A stretch of 64,000 bases of DNA, from NCBI RefSeq assembly GCF_020519665.1, contig NZ_CP084703.1:2542001-2606000 (forward strand), read 5' to 3'. Each line of letters starts with the position of its first letter. Position 1 is the stretch's first letter. Below are positions 48,348 to 57,444 of the stretch, piece after piece. Source of the DNA: Bacillus shivajii (GTDB lineage Bacteria; Bacillota; Bacilli; Bacillales; Salisediminibacteriaceae). The notes under the pieces are model-generated. The model was given only the letters and a program-made list of their open reading frames with translations. It was not told the origin of the DNA and ran no database searches. The position numbers were made by a program, and so were the translations under genes.

Positions 48348-50389
48348 GACCCATTCACCACCCCGACGCTTTGAACTTCAATATGTGGTTCTAATTCGTT
48401 GTAGGATAACACAGGAACTTGAGGAATATACCGCTCAATCAGATTACGTACATACATTCTGACAGCTGGTGAACAAAGTATTACTGGCATTTGACCAGTT
48501 TCCTGCATTCGTTCTACTTCTTTAATCGTTGATTCAATTATCGATTGCATTGTTTCTGGATCTAAATTCAAGAAATTCCCATGCTCTGTTTGCTGAACGG
48601 AATCAGCAATTATCTTTTCAACAGAACCTCCAACGGTTATCACATATAATGGCTCATTTTCTGTAGTATATTGTTTTGAAATTTGTCTCGACAAAGATTG
48701 TCGAACATATTCTGTTAATAAATCCGTATCCTTTGACATCTGTCCATAATCAGCCAACGTTTCAAAGATAACCGGTAAATTACGAATTGATACTTTCTCT
48801 CTCAATAAATTGCCTAACACTTTCTGAATTTCACCTGTTGATAGCGGATTTGGTGTTACATCTTCAACAAGTGTTGGATACGATTCATTTAAATGATCGA
48901 TTAATTGTTTTGTCTCTTGGCGTCCAATCAATTCGTGTGCATGGCGCTTAATCACTTCAGTTAAATGAGTAGAAACGACAGATGGTGGATCTACTACTGT
49001 ATAGCCTGACAGTTCCGCTTGATCTTTTAATTCTTCGGAAATCCATAAAGCTGGTAGTCCAAATGCTGGCTCTACCGTCTCAATCCCTGTAATGGATTCA
49101 TCATCAACTCCTGGACTCATTGCCATGAAATGATCAAGCAATAACTCACCTTTTGCTACTTCATTTCCTTTTACCTTGATCGAATATTCATTAGGCTGAA
49201 GTTGAATATTATCACGTATTCGAATGACAGGTACGACCATACCCATTTCAAGCGCTAACTGTCTTCGAATCATGACCACACGATCTAGCAAGTCGCCCCC
49301 TTGATTTGCATCTGCTAATGGGATCAATCCATAACCAAATTCAAATTCTATCGGGTCTACTTGGAGAAGGTTAACAACACTTTCTGGAGACTTGATATCA
49401 TCTTCTTGTCCATCTGATTCTTCTTCTTGAGCAAGATCATCATCTACTACTTTCTTTTCATTTTTCTCTAAGAGAAACCCGCCTACGCCTAAGGTTAGTG
49501 CAATAATAGTTGTTACAAACGGCTCAATTGGTGTGAAAAAACCAAGTAAAGCAATTGTTGCACCAGCTACATAAAGCATTTTCGGATAAGCAAATAATTG
49601 TTTGGTTAAATCTTGACCCAAGTTCCCCTCAGATGCCGCTCTCGTAACAACAATCCCGGTCGCTGTTGATATTAATAAGGCAGGGATTTGACTGACAAGA
49701 CCGTCACCAACTGTGAGGAGTGTATATTTATTTGCAGCAGAACTAAGATCAAGCCCTTCTTGCACCATTCCAATCACTAAACCGAAAATAATATTTATGA
49801 TAACAATCACGATTCCGGCAATCGCATCTCCTTTAACAAATTTACTGGCACCATCCATCGAACCATAAAAATCTGCTTCTTGTTCAATTTTCTTTCTGCG
49901 TTCTTTCGCTTCTGCATCAGAAATCATTCCAGCATTTAAGTCTGCATCTATACTCATTTGTTTACCAGGCATCGCGTCTAACGTAAACCGGGCTCCTACT
50001 TCAGAGACTCGCTCTGCACCTTTTGTGATAACAACAAACTGAATGACAACTAATATAATGAATACAACAAAACCGACAAGTGCATTACCACCAACAACAA
50101 AGTCTCCAAATGTTTGAATAACATTTCCTGCCTCACCATGATTTCCTAAGATGGCCCTTGTTGTTGAGACATTTAACCCGAGTCGAAACAATGTCACAAG
50201 TAATAATAACGTCGGGAAAATAGAGAACTGTAACGGCTCTCTTGTATTCATTGAAACGAGTATAATTAAGAGCGCAAAAGATATATTTACAATGATTAAA
50301 AAGTCAATCATCCCAGTTGGTAATGGAATAATTAACATGATAACGATAAGGATGACGGCTAATAAAATACTTAAATCTCTTAGTTGCAC
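48344..50389 (-). CDS. flhA: Flagellar export gate protein FlhA
   Basis: A 681-residue type III export gate subunit. About eight N-terminal membrane helices surround the FHIPEP loop (RFTLDAMPGKQMSIDADLN). A cytoplasmic C-terminal half forms the substrate-docking ring. The start is GTG with AAGGAG nine bases upstream. It is separated from flhB by 67 bases. Confidence 0.96.
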   Translation of the reverse strand: MQLRDLSILLAVILIVIMLIIPLPTGMIDFLIIVNISFALLIILVSMNTREPLQFSIFPTLLLLVTLFRLGLNVSTTRAILGNHGEAGNVIQTFGDFVVGGNALVGFVVFIILVVIQFVVITKGAERVSEVGARFTLDAMPGKQMSIDADLNAGMISDAEAKERRKKIEQEADFYGSMDGASKFVKGDAIAGIVIVIINIIFGLVIGMVQEGLDLSSAANKYTLLTVGDGLVSQIPALLISTATGIVVTRAASEGNLGQDLTKQLFAYPKMLYVAGATIALLGFFTPIEPFVTTIIALTLGVGGFLLEKNEKKVVDDDLAQEEESDGQEDDIKSPESVVNLLQVDPIEFEFGYGLIPLADANQGGDLLDRVVMIRRQLALEMGMVVPVIRIRDNIQLQPNEYSIKVKGNEVAKGELLLDHFMAMSPGVDDESITGIETVEPAFGLPALWISEELKDQAELSGYTVVDPPSVVSTHLTEVIKRHAHELIGRQETKQLIDHLNESYPTLVEDVTPNPLSTGEIQKVLGNLLREKVSIRNLPVIFETLADYGQMSKDTDLLTEYVRQSLSRQISKQYTTENEPLYVITVGGSVEKIIADSVQQTEHGNFLNLDPETMQSIIESTIKEVERMQETGQMPVILCSPAVRMYVRNLIERYIPQVPVLSYNELEPHIEVQSVGVVNGS

Positions 50390-50456
50390 TCTACTTCTCT
50401 CCTTCTAACAATCCACACTGCATCATGTACTATAAAACCTCATTCATGCAAAACAA

Positions 50457-51536
50457 CTATAATTTTTTTTGAATTCGATAAACATATGCTAGCACTTCTG
50501 CGACTGCTTTAAATAAGTCTTCAGGCACTTCATCTCCGATATCTGCTTGTGCATAAAGAGCTCTTGCCAATGGACGATTTTCTACTGTCATTACCCCGTT
50601 ATTTTTCGCTACATTAATTACCTTTAACGCGATATAGTCAACCCCTTTTGCTATCACAACTGGTGCATCCATGTTTCCATCATCATACTTCAGTGCAACC
50701 GCATAGTGGGTCGGGTTTGTAATAACAACATCAGCTTTCGGCACTTCTTGCATCATTCTGCTCATTGCCATTTGCTTTTGTTTTTCTTTTATTTTTGATT
50801 TAATAAGGGGGTCACCCTCTGTCTTCTTATGTTCGTCCTTCACATCTTGCTTAGACATTTTAATATTTTTTTCATGATCATATTTTTGATACATATAATC
50901 TAAGACTGATAGAAAAATTAATAGAAAGGCTACAGACAACCCCATAATTACTGTTAAGTTACCGATTAGCCTAACACCTTCTCCGACTGAATAAAGGCCA
51001 AGCTTTAAGATTTCGTCAAAAAAGATCCAAATCACAGTAAAGGTTACCATGCCAACTAAAGTGATTTTAAGCATGGACTTTAAAAATTCCACAAGGGCAC
51101 GAACAGAGAAAATTCGTTTTGCACCTTTAATTGGATCGATCTTACTTAACTTCATTTTGATAGCTTCAGGAGCAAACAAAAAGCCAACTTGCAAATAATT
51201 ACTAAATATCGCAGCAAGCATTGCCACAAGCATGATTGGAGCAACAATTACCACGGCTTGAAATGTGTAATTCAGAAACAAAGAATAAACATTATTCTCC
51301 GTTAAATCTAAGAGTAAATATTCCTCATACGTAAAACGCGCGATCCCAAACATTTGCTCTGTAGCAAAGCTTCCGATAAACCAAAAGAACAAAAAGACAA
51401 ATAATAAAATAAATGCAGTATTCACATCTGAACTTTTGGCAACCTGCCCTTTTTTACGTGTTTCTTGCTTCTTTTTCGGTGTTGCCTTTTCTGTTTTCTC
51501 TTGTGCGAAAAATTGTAAATCGAGGGAAAGATACAT
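50457..51536 (-). CDS. flhB: Flagellar export switch protein FlhB
   Basis: A 359-residue gate component that switches export from hook to filament substrates. Four membrane helices and a cytoplasmic domain with the self-cleaving NPTH site (ADVVITNPTHYAVAL). The N-terminus LQFFAQEKTEKATPKKKQE is typical. GGAGGGG lies eight bases upstream. Confidence 0.96.
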   Translation of the reverse strand: MYLSLDLQFFAQEKTEKATPKKKQETRKKGQVAKSSDVNTAFILLFVFLFFWFIGSFATEQMFGIARFTYEEYLLLDLTENNVYSLFLNYTFQAVVIVAPIMLVAMLAAIFSNYLQVGFLFAPEAIKMKLSKIDPIKGAKRIFSVRALVEFLKSMLKITLVGMVTFTVIWIFFDEILKLGLYSVGEGVRLIGNLTVIMGLSVAFLLIFLSVLDYMYQKYDHEKNIKMSKQDVKDEHKKTEGDPLIKSKIKEKQKQMAMSRMMQEVPKADVVITNPTHYAVALKYDDGNMDAPVVIAKGVDYIALKVINVAKNNGVMTVENRPLARALYAQADIGDEVPEDLFKAVAEVLAYVYRIQKKL

Positions 51537-51539
51537 CCC

Positions 51540-52316
51540 TTAAACCCCTCCATACAACTCCATCAATGTCCTCATCGTTAGTGTCATCGTTTCTATTAAA
51601 TATTGAACTAATACGAAAAACGGTGACATGACTAAAAAGAGAATGATAAAGCCTGCTAGAATCTTAAGAGGTAACCCTACAACGAAGACATTCACTTGTG
51701 GAACCGTACGGGATACCATACCTAAAGCAATATCTACTAAAAAGAGTGAACCTACTACAGGCATCCCCATTTGGAAAGCAATAATGAACATCGTATTAAA
51801 GCTTGTAACAACATGAGAAATGACAGATTGATCACCTAATGGAATAAACATTTGTTCTAATGGAATGTATTCATAACTGAAAAACACACCGTCAAGTAAT
51901 AAATGGTGAGCATCTGTTGCAAGTAAAAACATTAATGCAAATGTATATAAATATCCCCCTGTCAAAGGGGCTTGTGCACCTGTTTGTGGGTCGATGACGT
52001 TAGCAATCATAAACCCCATTTTTATATCAATAAAACCACCAGCCACTTGTATCGCGTATAAAATAATCGTAGCCACTAGGCCTACAGTTAATCCGACAAG
52101 GGCTTCTTTAATGATTAATAAAAAATACTCATAGTTTATTTCAAGAACTGGCCAATCACCTGTGAAAAAAATGATCCAGCTTATAAAAACTCCGATCCCA
52201 ATTTTAATTTGAGCTGGGATATTTTGATACGAAAAAAAAGGTAACGTTACTAAGAATGAGGTGATACGAACGAAAATTAATAAAAGCGCAGGAAACCAAT
52301 CAAAAAATTCCAACAT
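51540..52316 (-). CDS. fliR: Flagellar export gate protein FliR
   Basis: A 258-residue membrane protein of the FliPQR export core, with about six hydrophobic segments (FISWIIFFTGDWP, VGLVATIILYAIQVAGG). The fliQ stop lies four bases upstream and the ribosome site (AGGG) is weak, so translation may rely on coupling. Confidence 0.94.
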   Translation of the reverse strand: MLEFFDWFPALLLIFVRITSFLVTLPFFSYQNIPAQIKIGIGVFISWIIFFTGDWPVLEINYEYFLLIIKEALVGLTVGLVATIILYAIQVAGGFIDIKMGFMIANVIDPQTGAQAPLTGGYLYTFALMFLLATDAHHLLLDGVFFSYEYIPLEQMFIPLGDQSVISHVVTSFNTMFIIAFQMGMPVVGSLFLVDIALGMVSRTVPQVNVFVVGLPLKILAGFIILFLVMSPFFVLVQYLIETMTLTMRTLMELYGGV

Positions 52317-52320
52317 CGCT

Positions 52321-52590
52321 CTACCCTACAAACTGATGTAAGTTACTATAAATTGATTGCGCAAACGCAAGGACTTGTGAAAGCATCCACGGTCCAAAAA
52401 CGATTAGCGCAATAAGCACCCCTACAATTTTTGGTATAAATGCTAAAGTTTGCTCTTGAATCTGTGTTGTCGCTTGAAAAATACTAACAAGTAAGCCAAG
52501 GCCTAAAGCTGTAATTAAAAGTGGAGCAGCGACTAAAATCACAGTAAAGACGCCTCGTTCGGCTAAAGCAATAACCATTTCTGCACTCAT
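52321..52590 (-). CDS. fliQ: Flagellar export gate protein FliQ
   Basis: An 89-residue protein with two membrane helices (VFTVILVAAPLLITALGLGL and KIVGVLIALIVFGPWML), joined by the conserved SIFQATTQIQEQTLAFIP loop. The ATG reading MSAEMVIAL is preferred, with AAAGGG eight bases upstream; an in-frame GTG overlaps that site. Confidence 0.95.
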   Translation of the reverse strand: MSAEMVIALAERGVFTVILVAAPLLITALGLGLLVSIFQATTQIQEQTLAFIPKIVGVLIALIVFGPWMLSQVLAFAQSIYSNLHQFVG

Positions 52591-52602
52591 TTGAATCACC
52601 CT

Positions 52603-53271
52603 TTAAAAACTTAGTAGTAATGACCTGACCACTAAATGCCAGCCATCTACCATTACAAATAAAAGTACTTTAAATGGTAAAGAAATCATTACTGGTGGTA
52701 ACATCATCATTCCCATAGACATTAATACACTGGCTACAACCATATCGATAACTAAAAAAGGAATAAATATCATAAAACCAATTTGAAACGCTGTTTTAAG
52801 TTCACTGATCGCAAAAGCAGGAACTAAAGCTGTTAATGGAATATCATCTAACGATTCCGGTCTCTCTAAACCGGCATATCCCATAAATAATGCTAAATCT
52901 TTCTCTCTCGTATGCTGTGCCATAAATTCTTTCATCGGTAAGGCAGCTGCATCAAAAGCTTCTTCTTGTGTGATCTCACCTTCAAACATAGGCTGCAGAG
53001 CTTCTTCATTTACATCAGCAAAGACAGGAGCCATAATAAAAAATGTAATAAATAATGCTAGACCAATTAACACTTGGTTGGGAGGCATTTGCTGGGTTGC
53101 AAGCCCTGAACGAACAAAGGAAAGAACGATAACAATTCTCGTGAAACATGTCATGAGTATAAGGATACTGGGAGCAATAGCTAATACAGTTAATAGTAAT
53201 AATAGCTGAACAGTTGCAGTTAGATTTGCAGGATCATCACTAAAAATATCTAGTGCTGGAATTTCTACCAT
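52603..53271 (-). CDS. fliP: Flagellar export gate protein FliP
   Basis: A 222-residue core subunit of the export gate with four membrane helices. Signatures LMTCFTRIVIVLSFVR, QMPPNQVLIGLALFLTFF-like (here LALFITFFIM) and AFAISELKTAFQIGFMIFIP. AAGGAG lies eight bases before the ATG. It overlaps fliO by seven bases. Confidence 0.96.
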   Translation of the reverse strand: MVEIPALDIFSDDPANLTATVQLLLLLTVLAIAPSILILMTCFTRIVIVLSFVRSGLATQQMPPNQVLIGLALFITFFIMAPVFADVNEEALQPMFEGEITQEEAFDAAALPMKEFMAQHTREKDLALFMGYAGLERPESLDDIPLTALVPAFAISELKTAFQIGFMIFIPFLVIDMVVASVLMSMGMMMLPPVMISLPFKVLLFVMVDGWHLVVRSLLLSF

Positions 53272-53978
53272 CTGTCTTTCTCCTTCAATGATGAATGTAC
53301 TTTTTCTTGTGAGTCTTTTACTTCCTTCATCTTACTATCTAGAAGTGAATGAAAGGATTGATGAGTTTCATTTCCAGAAGAACCTTTATATCGATCTTGA
53401 ACCCAGTTCGTAATTTTTTTAACCGGTTGTTCGATTCCTTCAGTCGGACGATGTTCTTCAATAATTTTTTCGATTTCTTCCTCGTCTTCAATCTCTTTTA
53501 ACAACTGTACTGTCTCACCAACACCAACTACAAAAAGCTTATCTCCAATTCGAACGAGCTGGATTGAACGGTTTGCTCCTAAACCGACACCGCCAATGCT
53601 CTCAATTGTCGAGTGACTTCGAAAAGACTTCGACCTACTATTAACAAACTTTAACAAACCATATATAAGAAAAATAACAACACCTAAAGCTAAGAACATT
53701 TGTAAGGATAGTAAGAACAAATTTTGATCCTCTACCCCACCCACAGCAGTTGTATCTTCATCATCTTCTGCAAGTGCTTCAGTTTCCTCCATTACTTCTT
53801 CTACGGGCTGTTCATTTGTCTTTTCACTATCTTCATCAACGGTTTCATTGTCTTGGTTTAGTAACCATTCATCTACAGAACCACCGCCATCACCGAATGA
53901 TTCAGCGTAAGGTTCTGAAGGTATGAAAATAGTAAAAAGTAATATAAAGATAAAGATGGCTTTTACATAGACTTTCAA
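53265..53978 (-). CDS. fliO: Flagellar export assembly protein FliO (FliZ)
   Basis: A 237-residue protein (fliZ in B. subtilis) that helps assemble the FliPQR core. A signal peptide (VKAIFIFILLFTIFIPSEPYA) is followed by an acidic stretch, a membrane helix (LSLQMFLALGVVIFLIYGLL) and a conserved cytoplasmic patch (IGGVGLGANRSIQLVRIGDK). The start is TTG with AAGGAG nine bases upstream. Confidence 0.9.
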   Translation of the reverse strand: MKVYVKAIFIFILLFTIFIPSEPYAESFGDGGGSVDEWLLNQDNETVDEDSEKTNEQPVEEVMEETEALAEDDEDTTAVGGVEDQNLFLLSLQMFLALGVVIFLIYGLLKFVNSRSKSFRSHSTIESIGGVGLGANRSIQLVRIGDKLFVVGVGETVQLLKEIEDEEEIEKIIEEHRPTEGIEQPVKKITNWVQDRYKGSSGNETHQSFHSLLDSKMKEVKDSQEKVHSSLKEKDRW

Positions 53979-54003
53979 AGGTATACACTCCTTTGAAGCG
54001 ATA

Positions 54004-54363
54004 TTATCCTAACGTTTTGTTAATCGCTTCTAACACACGGTCCGCCTGAAACGGCTTTACGATAAAATCTTTTGCACCAGCTTGAATAGCATCAATAACC
54101 ATTGCTTGCTGTCCCATTGCAGAGCACATAATCACTTTTGCATTTGGGTCATGTTTACGAATTTCTTTTAATGCAGTAATTCCGTCCATTTCTGGCATTG
54201 TAATATCCATTGTGACAATGTCTGGAGAATGTTCTTTATACAAGTCAACAGCTTGAGAACCATCAGCCGCTTCTCCAACAACGTCAAAATCGTTCTTTGT
54301 TAAAATATCTTTAATCATCATTCTCATAAATGCTGCATCATCTACAATTAAAACTTTAGCCAT
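54004..54363 (-). CDS. cheY: Chemotaxis response regulator CheY
   Basis: A 119-residue single receiver domain that binds the motor switch when phosphorylated. The acidic pocket is VDDA, the phospho-site Asp53 is in IVTMDITMPEMDG, the switch residues Ser/Lys are in VIMCSAMG and FIVKPF. It lies between fliY and fliO, as in B. subtilis. GGAGG precedes the ATG. Confidence 0.96.
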   Translation of the reverse strand: MAKVLIVDDAAFMRMMIKDILTKNDFDVVGEAADGSQAVDLYKEHSPDIVTMDITMPEMDGITALKEIRKHDPNAKVIMCSAMGQQAMVIDAIQAGAKDFIVKPFQADRVLEAINKTLG

Positions 54364-54392
54364 TATTCATATCCTCCTATTATTTGCATATT

Positions 54393-55622
54393 TTACTTTA
54401 ATTTATTTAAACGATCTCTTGGACTAACAATGTTTGTAACTCTTACTCCAAAGTTTTCATCAATTACTACAACTTCTCCATTGGCAATTAATTTTTTGTT
54501 GACCAAAATATCTACAGGTTCACCAGCAAGTTTGTCTAATTCAATGATTGAACCTTGGCTTAACTCTAAAATATCTTTAATAGACCTTTTTGTTCTTCCT
54601 AATTCCACTGTCACGTCTAATGGAATGTCTAAAAGCATGTCCAAATTTTTTGATTCAGTCTCTGATAAAGATGGTTCTTCAAAATTCGTAAATGCCGCTG
54701 GCTGTACACTTGCAGAGCGCTCTGGTTGCTTAGGTCCTGAGGATAGGTACTGTGCTTCATTTCTTTCATTTTTTTCAGTTACATGCTGCTGTTCTTCATA
54801 TAATGGCTCATTAGATGGCTCTTGCACGTTTAACTGATTTACCTCGTTCGTAACATTAGAAGCTGACTCCGGTGGTTGGACATTGTCAGCCTGACTTTCG
54901 TGAGCCTCTACTGAACTTTGTTGGTCGTCTCCATCTGGGTTCATTAATTGCTCGACCATCGCCTTTGCAAATGGAACTGTAACGAGTTGCATAATTTTTG
55001 AATCGATTAAGTTACTAATTTTTAAGTCAAAAGAAATTTGAACGAGTATATCATCTTCAGGTAGATCAACATTATCTGGATCTTCTCTTAAATTTAATAG
55101 ATCAATATCTGGTGGTGAAATATCGACACGCTTATTAAAGATCGTAGACATCGAAGTTGACGCTGAACCCATCATCTGGTTCATCGCCTCTTGAACGGCG
55201 CTGATTTCCATTTCGGTTAATTCTTCATTTACATTGGTCCCGTCATTTCCAAGCATTAAATCTGCAATAACAGCTGCATCTTTTGATTTAATAACGAGTA
55301 AGTTCTTTCCTGTAAACCCTTCTGTATATTGTACAGATACTGCGACATGAGGTTGTGGAAACTCTTGGTCTAAATCATCATACTTAACGACAGAAACTCG
55401 CGGTGTCGTTATATCGACCTTTTGATTTAAAAGGGTCGACAACGCTGTTGCTGCACTTCCAAATGAAATGTTTCCTATTTCCCCCATAGCATCTTGTTCA
55501 ATGCCTGATAAGTAGTTTTCAATTACAAGTTCTGAAGATGTCTCGTCAGTTGATGTATCATCGTTATCCATACCTTCTAATAAGGCATTTATTTCTTCTT
55601 GAGAAAGCATATCATCATTCAT
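54393..55622 (-). CDS. fliY: Flagellar switch phosphatase FliY
   Basis: A 409-residue motor switch protein that also dephosphorylates CheY-P. The N-terminal CheY-P-binding peptide is MLSQEEINALLEGMD. A CheC-like domain has two E-x3-N helices (QDAMGEIGNISFGSAATAL; ISAVQEAMNQMMGSAST). A variable acidic linker precedes the C-terminal SpoA/FliN domain (LDVTVELGRTKRSIKDIL). GAGGAGG lies nine bases before the ATG chosen, inside the 3' end of fliM; the genes overlap by eight bases. Confidence 0.94.
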   Translation of the reverse strand: MNDDMLSQEEINALLEGMDNDDTSTDETSSELVIENYLSGIEQDAMGEIGNISFGSAATALSTLLNQKVDITTPRVSVVKYDDLDQEFPQPHVAVSVQYTEGFTGKNLLVIKSKDAAVIADLMLGNDGTNVNEELTEMEISAVQEAMNQMMGSASTSMSTIFNKRVDISPPDIDLLNLREDPDNVDLPEDDILVQISFDLKISNLIDSKIMQLVTVPFAKAMVEQLMNPDGDDQQSSVEAHESQADNVQPPESASNVTNEVNQLNVQEPSNEPLYEEQQHVTEKNERNEAQYLSSGPKQPERSASVQPAAFTNFEEPSLSETESKNLDMLLDIPLDVTVELGRTKRSIKDILELSQGSIIELDKLAGEPVDILVNKKLIANGEVVVIDENFGVRVTNIVSPRDRLNKLK

Positions 55623-56610
55623 CTTCATCACCCTCCTCTTCAATGATGTCAGTGATTTGTACAGCTGCATTTTGTTTTACTTTTCCAGGTTGTGCTTCAT
55701 ATTTCGGATGGTTTCCTACTCTGACAAGTAAAGGATCTTCAATCAGCTGGTCTAGTTCAATAATGTCCCCTTTATCTAATTGGAGAAATTCATTAATTGT
55801 AATTTGTGAATTTCCTAATTCAACAACAATATCTAGTGGGGCTTTTTTCACATTTGCTTCAAGGGAATAAATTTCTTCTGGTTCTCGCTCTTTCTTTTTG
55901 GTTTGCATCCATAAATGAACAGATAATTTCGGTAAAATAGGTTCAATAACGACGTGAGGGATACATAAGTTAATCATCCCAGAAGTCTCCCCTATTGTCG
56001 TTGATAATGAAATGACAACGACTGTTTCATTTGGAGATACAAGTTGTAGAAATTGTGGGTTTACTTCCAAGTCGTCCATAGATGGGTCAATTTCTTCTAT
56101 CGATTCCCACGCTTCTTGCAATGTATCTAGCGTTCTTTGAAAAAGCTTTGTCATAATTTTTGTTTCAATTTCAGTTAAGTTCTCAACCTTATTTAACGCT
56201 TCTCCTTGGCCACCTAACATTCGATCAAGCATTGCATATCCAACGTTCGGGTTGATTTCCATCACGAATCGTCCGTCTAGTGGGTATGGCTCAAATACAC
56301 TTAATAATGTCATTTTCGGAACAGAGCGAATAAACTCATCGTATGGTAGCTGATCAACTGATGCAACATTAATTTGTACAAAAGTTCTTAACTGTGCCGA
56401 AAGTTGTGTCGTCAAAATTCTTGCGAAATTCTCGTGTATTCTAGTAATACTTCGAATTTGATCTTTTGAAAAACGGAGAGCTCTTTTAAAGTCATAGACT
56501 TTTACCTTTTTTTCAGTTTCTTCTTTCTTTAGTTCATCTGCATCCATTTCACCTGTAGATAATGCAGAAAGGAGGGCATCAATTTCTCCTTGTGATAATA
56601 CATCTGTCAA
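55615..56610 (-). CDS. fliM: Flagellar motor switch protein FliM
   Basis: A 331-residue switch protein. The N-terminal CheY-P-binding motif is VLSQGEIDALLSAL, the middle CheC-like domain has the conserved MLGGQGEA turn, and the C-terminal SpoA domain reads LDIVVELGNSQITINEFL. The start codon is TTG with GAGGTGAGG just upstream. Confidence 0.96.
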   Translation of the reverse strand: MTDVLSQGEIDALLSALSTGEMDADELKKEETEKKVKVYDFKRALRFSKDQIRSITRIHENFARILTTQLSAQLRTFVQINVASVDQLPYDEFIRSVPKMTLLSVFEPYPLDGRFVMEINPNVGYAMLDRMLGGQGEALNKVENLTEIETKIMTKLFQRTLDTLQEAWESIEEIDPSMDDLEVNPQFLQLVSPNETVVVISLSTTIGETSGMINLCIPHVVIEPILPKLSVHLWMQTKKKEREPEEIYSLEANVKKAPLDIVVELGNSQITINEFLQLDKGDIIELDQLIEDPLLVRVGNHPKYEAQPGKVKQNAAVQITDIIEEEGDEDE

Positions 56611-56648
56611 AGAGCCTCACCTCTCTTTATATTTCTTACTGCCCTAGA

Positions 56649-57080
56649 CTATTGAATAACTAAATTTTTTAAATAAACTTTTTCAACATGCCCATCTTGC
56701 ATCACTTCATTAATTCTTAAGCGGACTTGTTCTTCTAACCCTCTGATCCCTTCAGAACCTTGAAGGTCACTTCCCCTTAAATCAGAAAGTTCTTGTATAA
56801 TAATATTTTTTACTTGGAAGTCTCTTTTTGTAAATTCATCTTTCGCGCTTCGGTTATCAAGTTGAACAACAAACTGCGTGCGGACGATATTATTAGATAA
56901 TAAGTTCGTCGTAATCTCCTCTGTTTCAGCAGATACTCTTAATACATCATCAATTGTCGGTTCCTCATGAGCATTCGTTTGTTGAAAAAACTGTGTGTAT
57001 AACACAAGGGTTAAAGCGCCTATTAAAGTTAACGCCATCAACATAATCAGCATGATGTTAACTAAACGATTTTGAAACAT
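56649..57080 (-). CDS. fliL: Flagellar basal body protein FliL
   Basis: A 143-residue inner-membrane protein with one N-terminal helix (MLIMLMALTLIGALTLVLY) and an extracytoplasmic stomatin-like domain. Family members stabilise stator interaction with the rotor. AGGAGGG lies seven bases before the ATG. Confidence 0.92.
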   Translation of the reverse strand: MFQNRLVNIMLIMLMALTLIGALTLVLYTQFFQQTNAHEEPTIDDVLRVSAETEEITTNLLSNNIVRTQFVVQLDNRSAKDEFTKRDFQVKNIIIQELSDLRGSDLQGSEGIRGLEEQVRLRINEVMQDGHVEKVYLKNLVIQ

Positions 57081-57083
57081 TGA

Positions 57084-57338
57084 TTAACCCTCCTTCTCTC
57101 GAAGGTCAGCCGTACTTTTTACAGTTAGTGATGATAGACCAACCTTTTGATAAAACGATTCTACTTTTTGTGCTACTTCTAATTCTGTTTCTTTTACGAC
57201 AAGCTTCTTTCCATTTATTAACGTAATCGTTGTATCAGGAAATGCTTGGATTTGTTCAATATATAGTGCATTTAAAGTGAACGGTTGTCCATTTAACCTT
57301 GTTAATTCAACCATTGTCATTCGGTGTTTCGTTAACAC
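57084..57338 (-). CDS. swrD: SwrD/FlbD-family protein
   Basis: A small protein (84 residues from the GTG used here; 76 from an in-frame ATG at 57314). The FlbD core is [20 protein letters not shown] and [15 protein letters not shown]. In B. subtilis SwrD raises flagellar motor torque and is needed for swarming. The GTG has AAGGGGG four bases upstream; the shorter start (MVELTRL) fits the family better but lacks a ribosome site, so the start is uncertain. Confidence 0.85.
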   Translation of the reverse strand: MLTKHRMTMVELTRLNGQPFTLNALYIEQIQAFPDTTITLINGKKLVVKETELEVAQKVESFYQKVGLSSLTVKSTADLREKEG

Positions 57339-57386
57339 CTTGCCCCCTTCATAAAAAGCATGATTCGACTAGTGGTGGCGAGAAGA

Positions 57387-57437
57387 GTAAGGGCGGGCTG
57401 ACATAGTGTGAGCTTGACACTATGTCTCCCTACTTAC
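57387..57437 (-). other. Strong hairpin between flgE and swrD
   Basis: GACATAGTGT (57400-57409) and ACACTATGTC (57417-57426) form a perfect 10-bp stem. Outer segments GTAAG..GGG and CCC..CTTAC extend it to about 51 bases. On the minus strand it is followed by TCTTCTCGCC, not a T run, so it is more likely an RNA-processing or stability element in the operon than a terminator. Confidence 0.55.
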
Positions 57438-57444
57438 AACTGAT

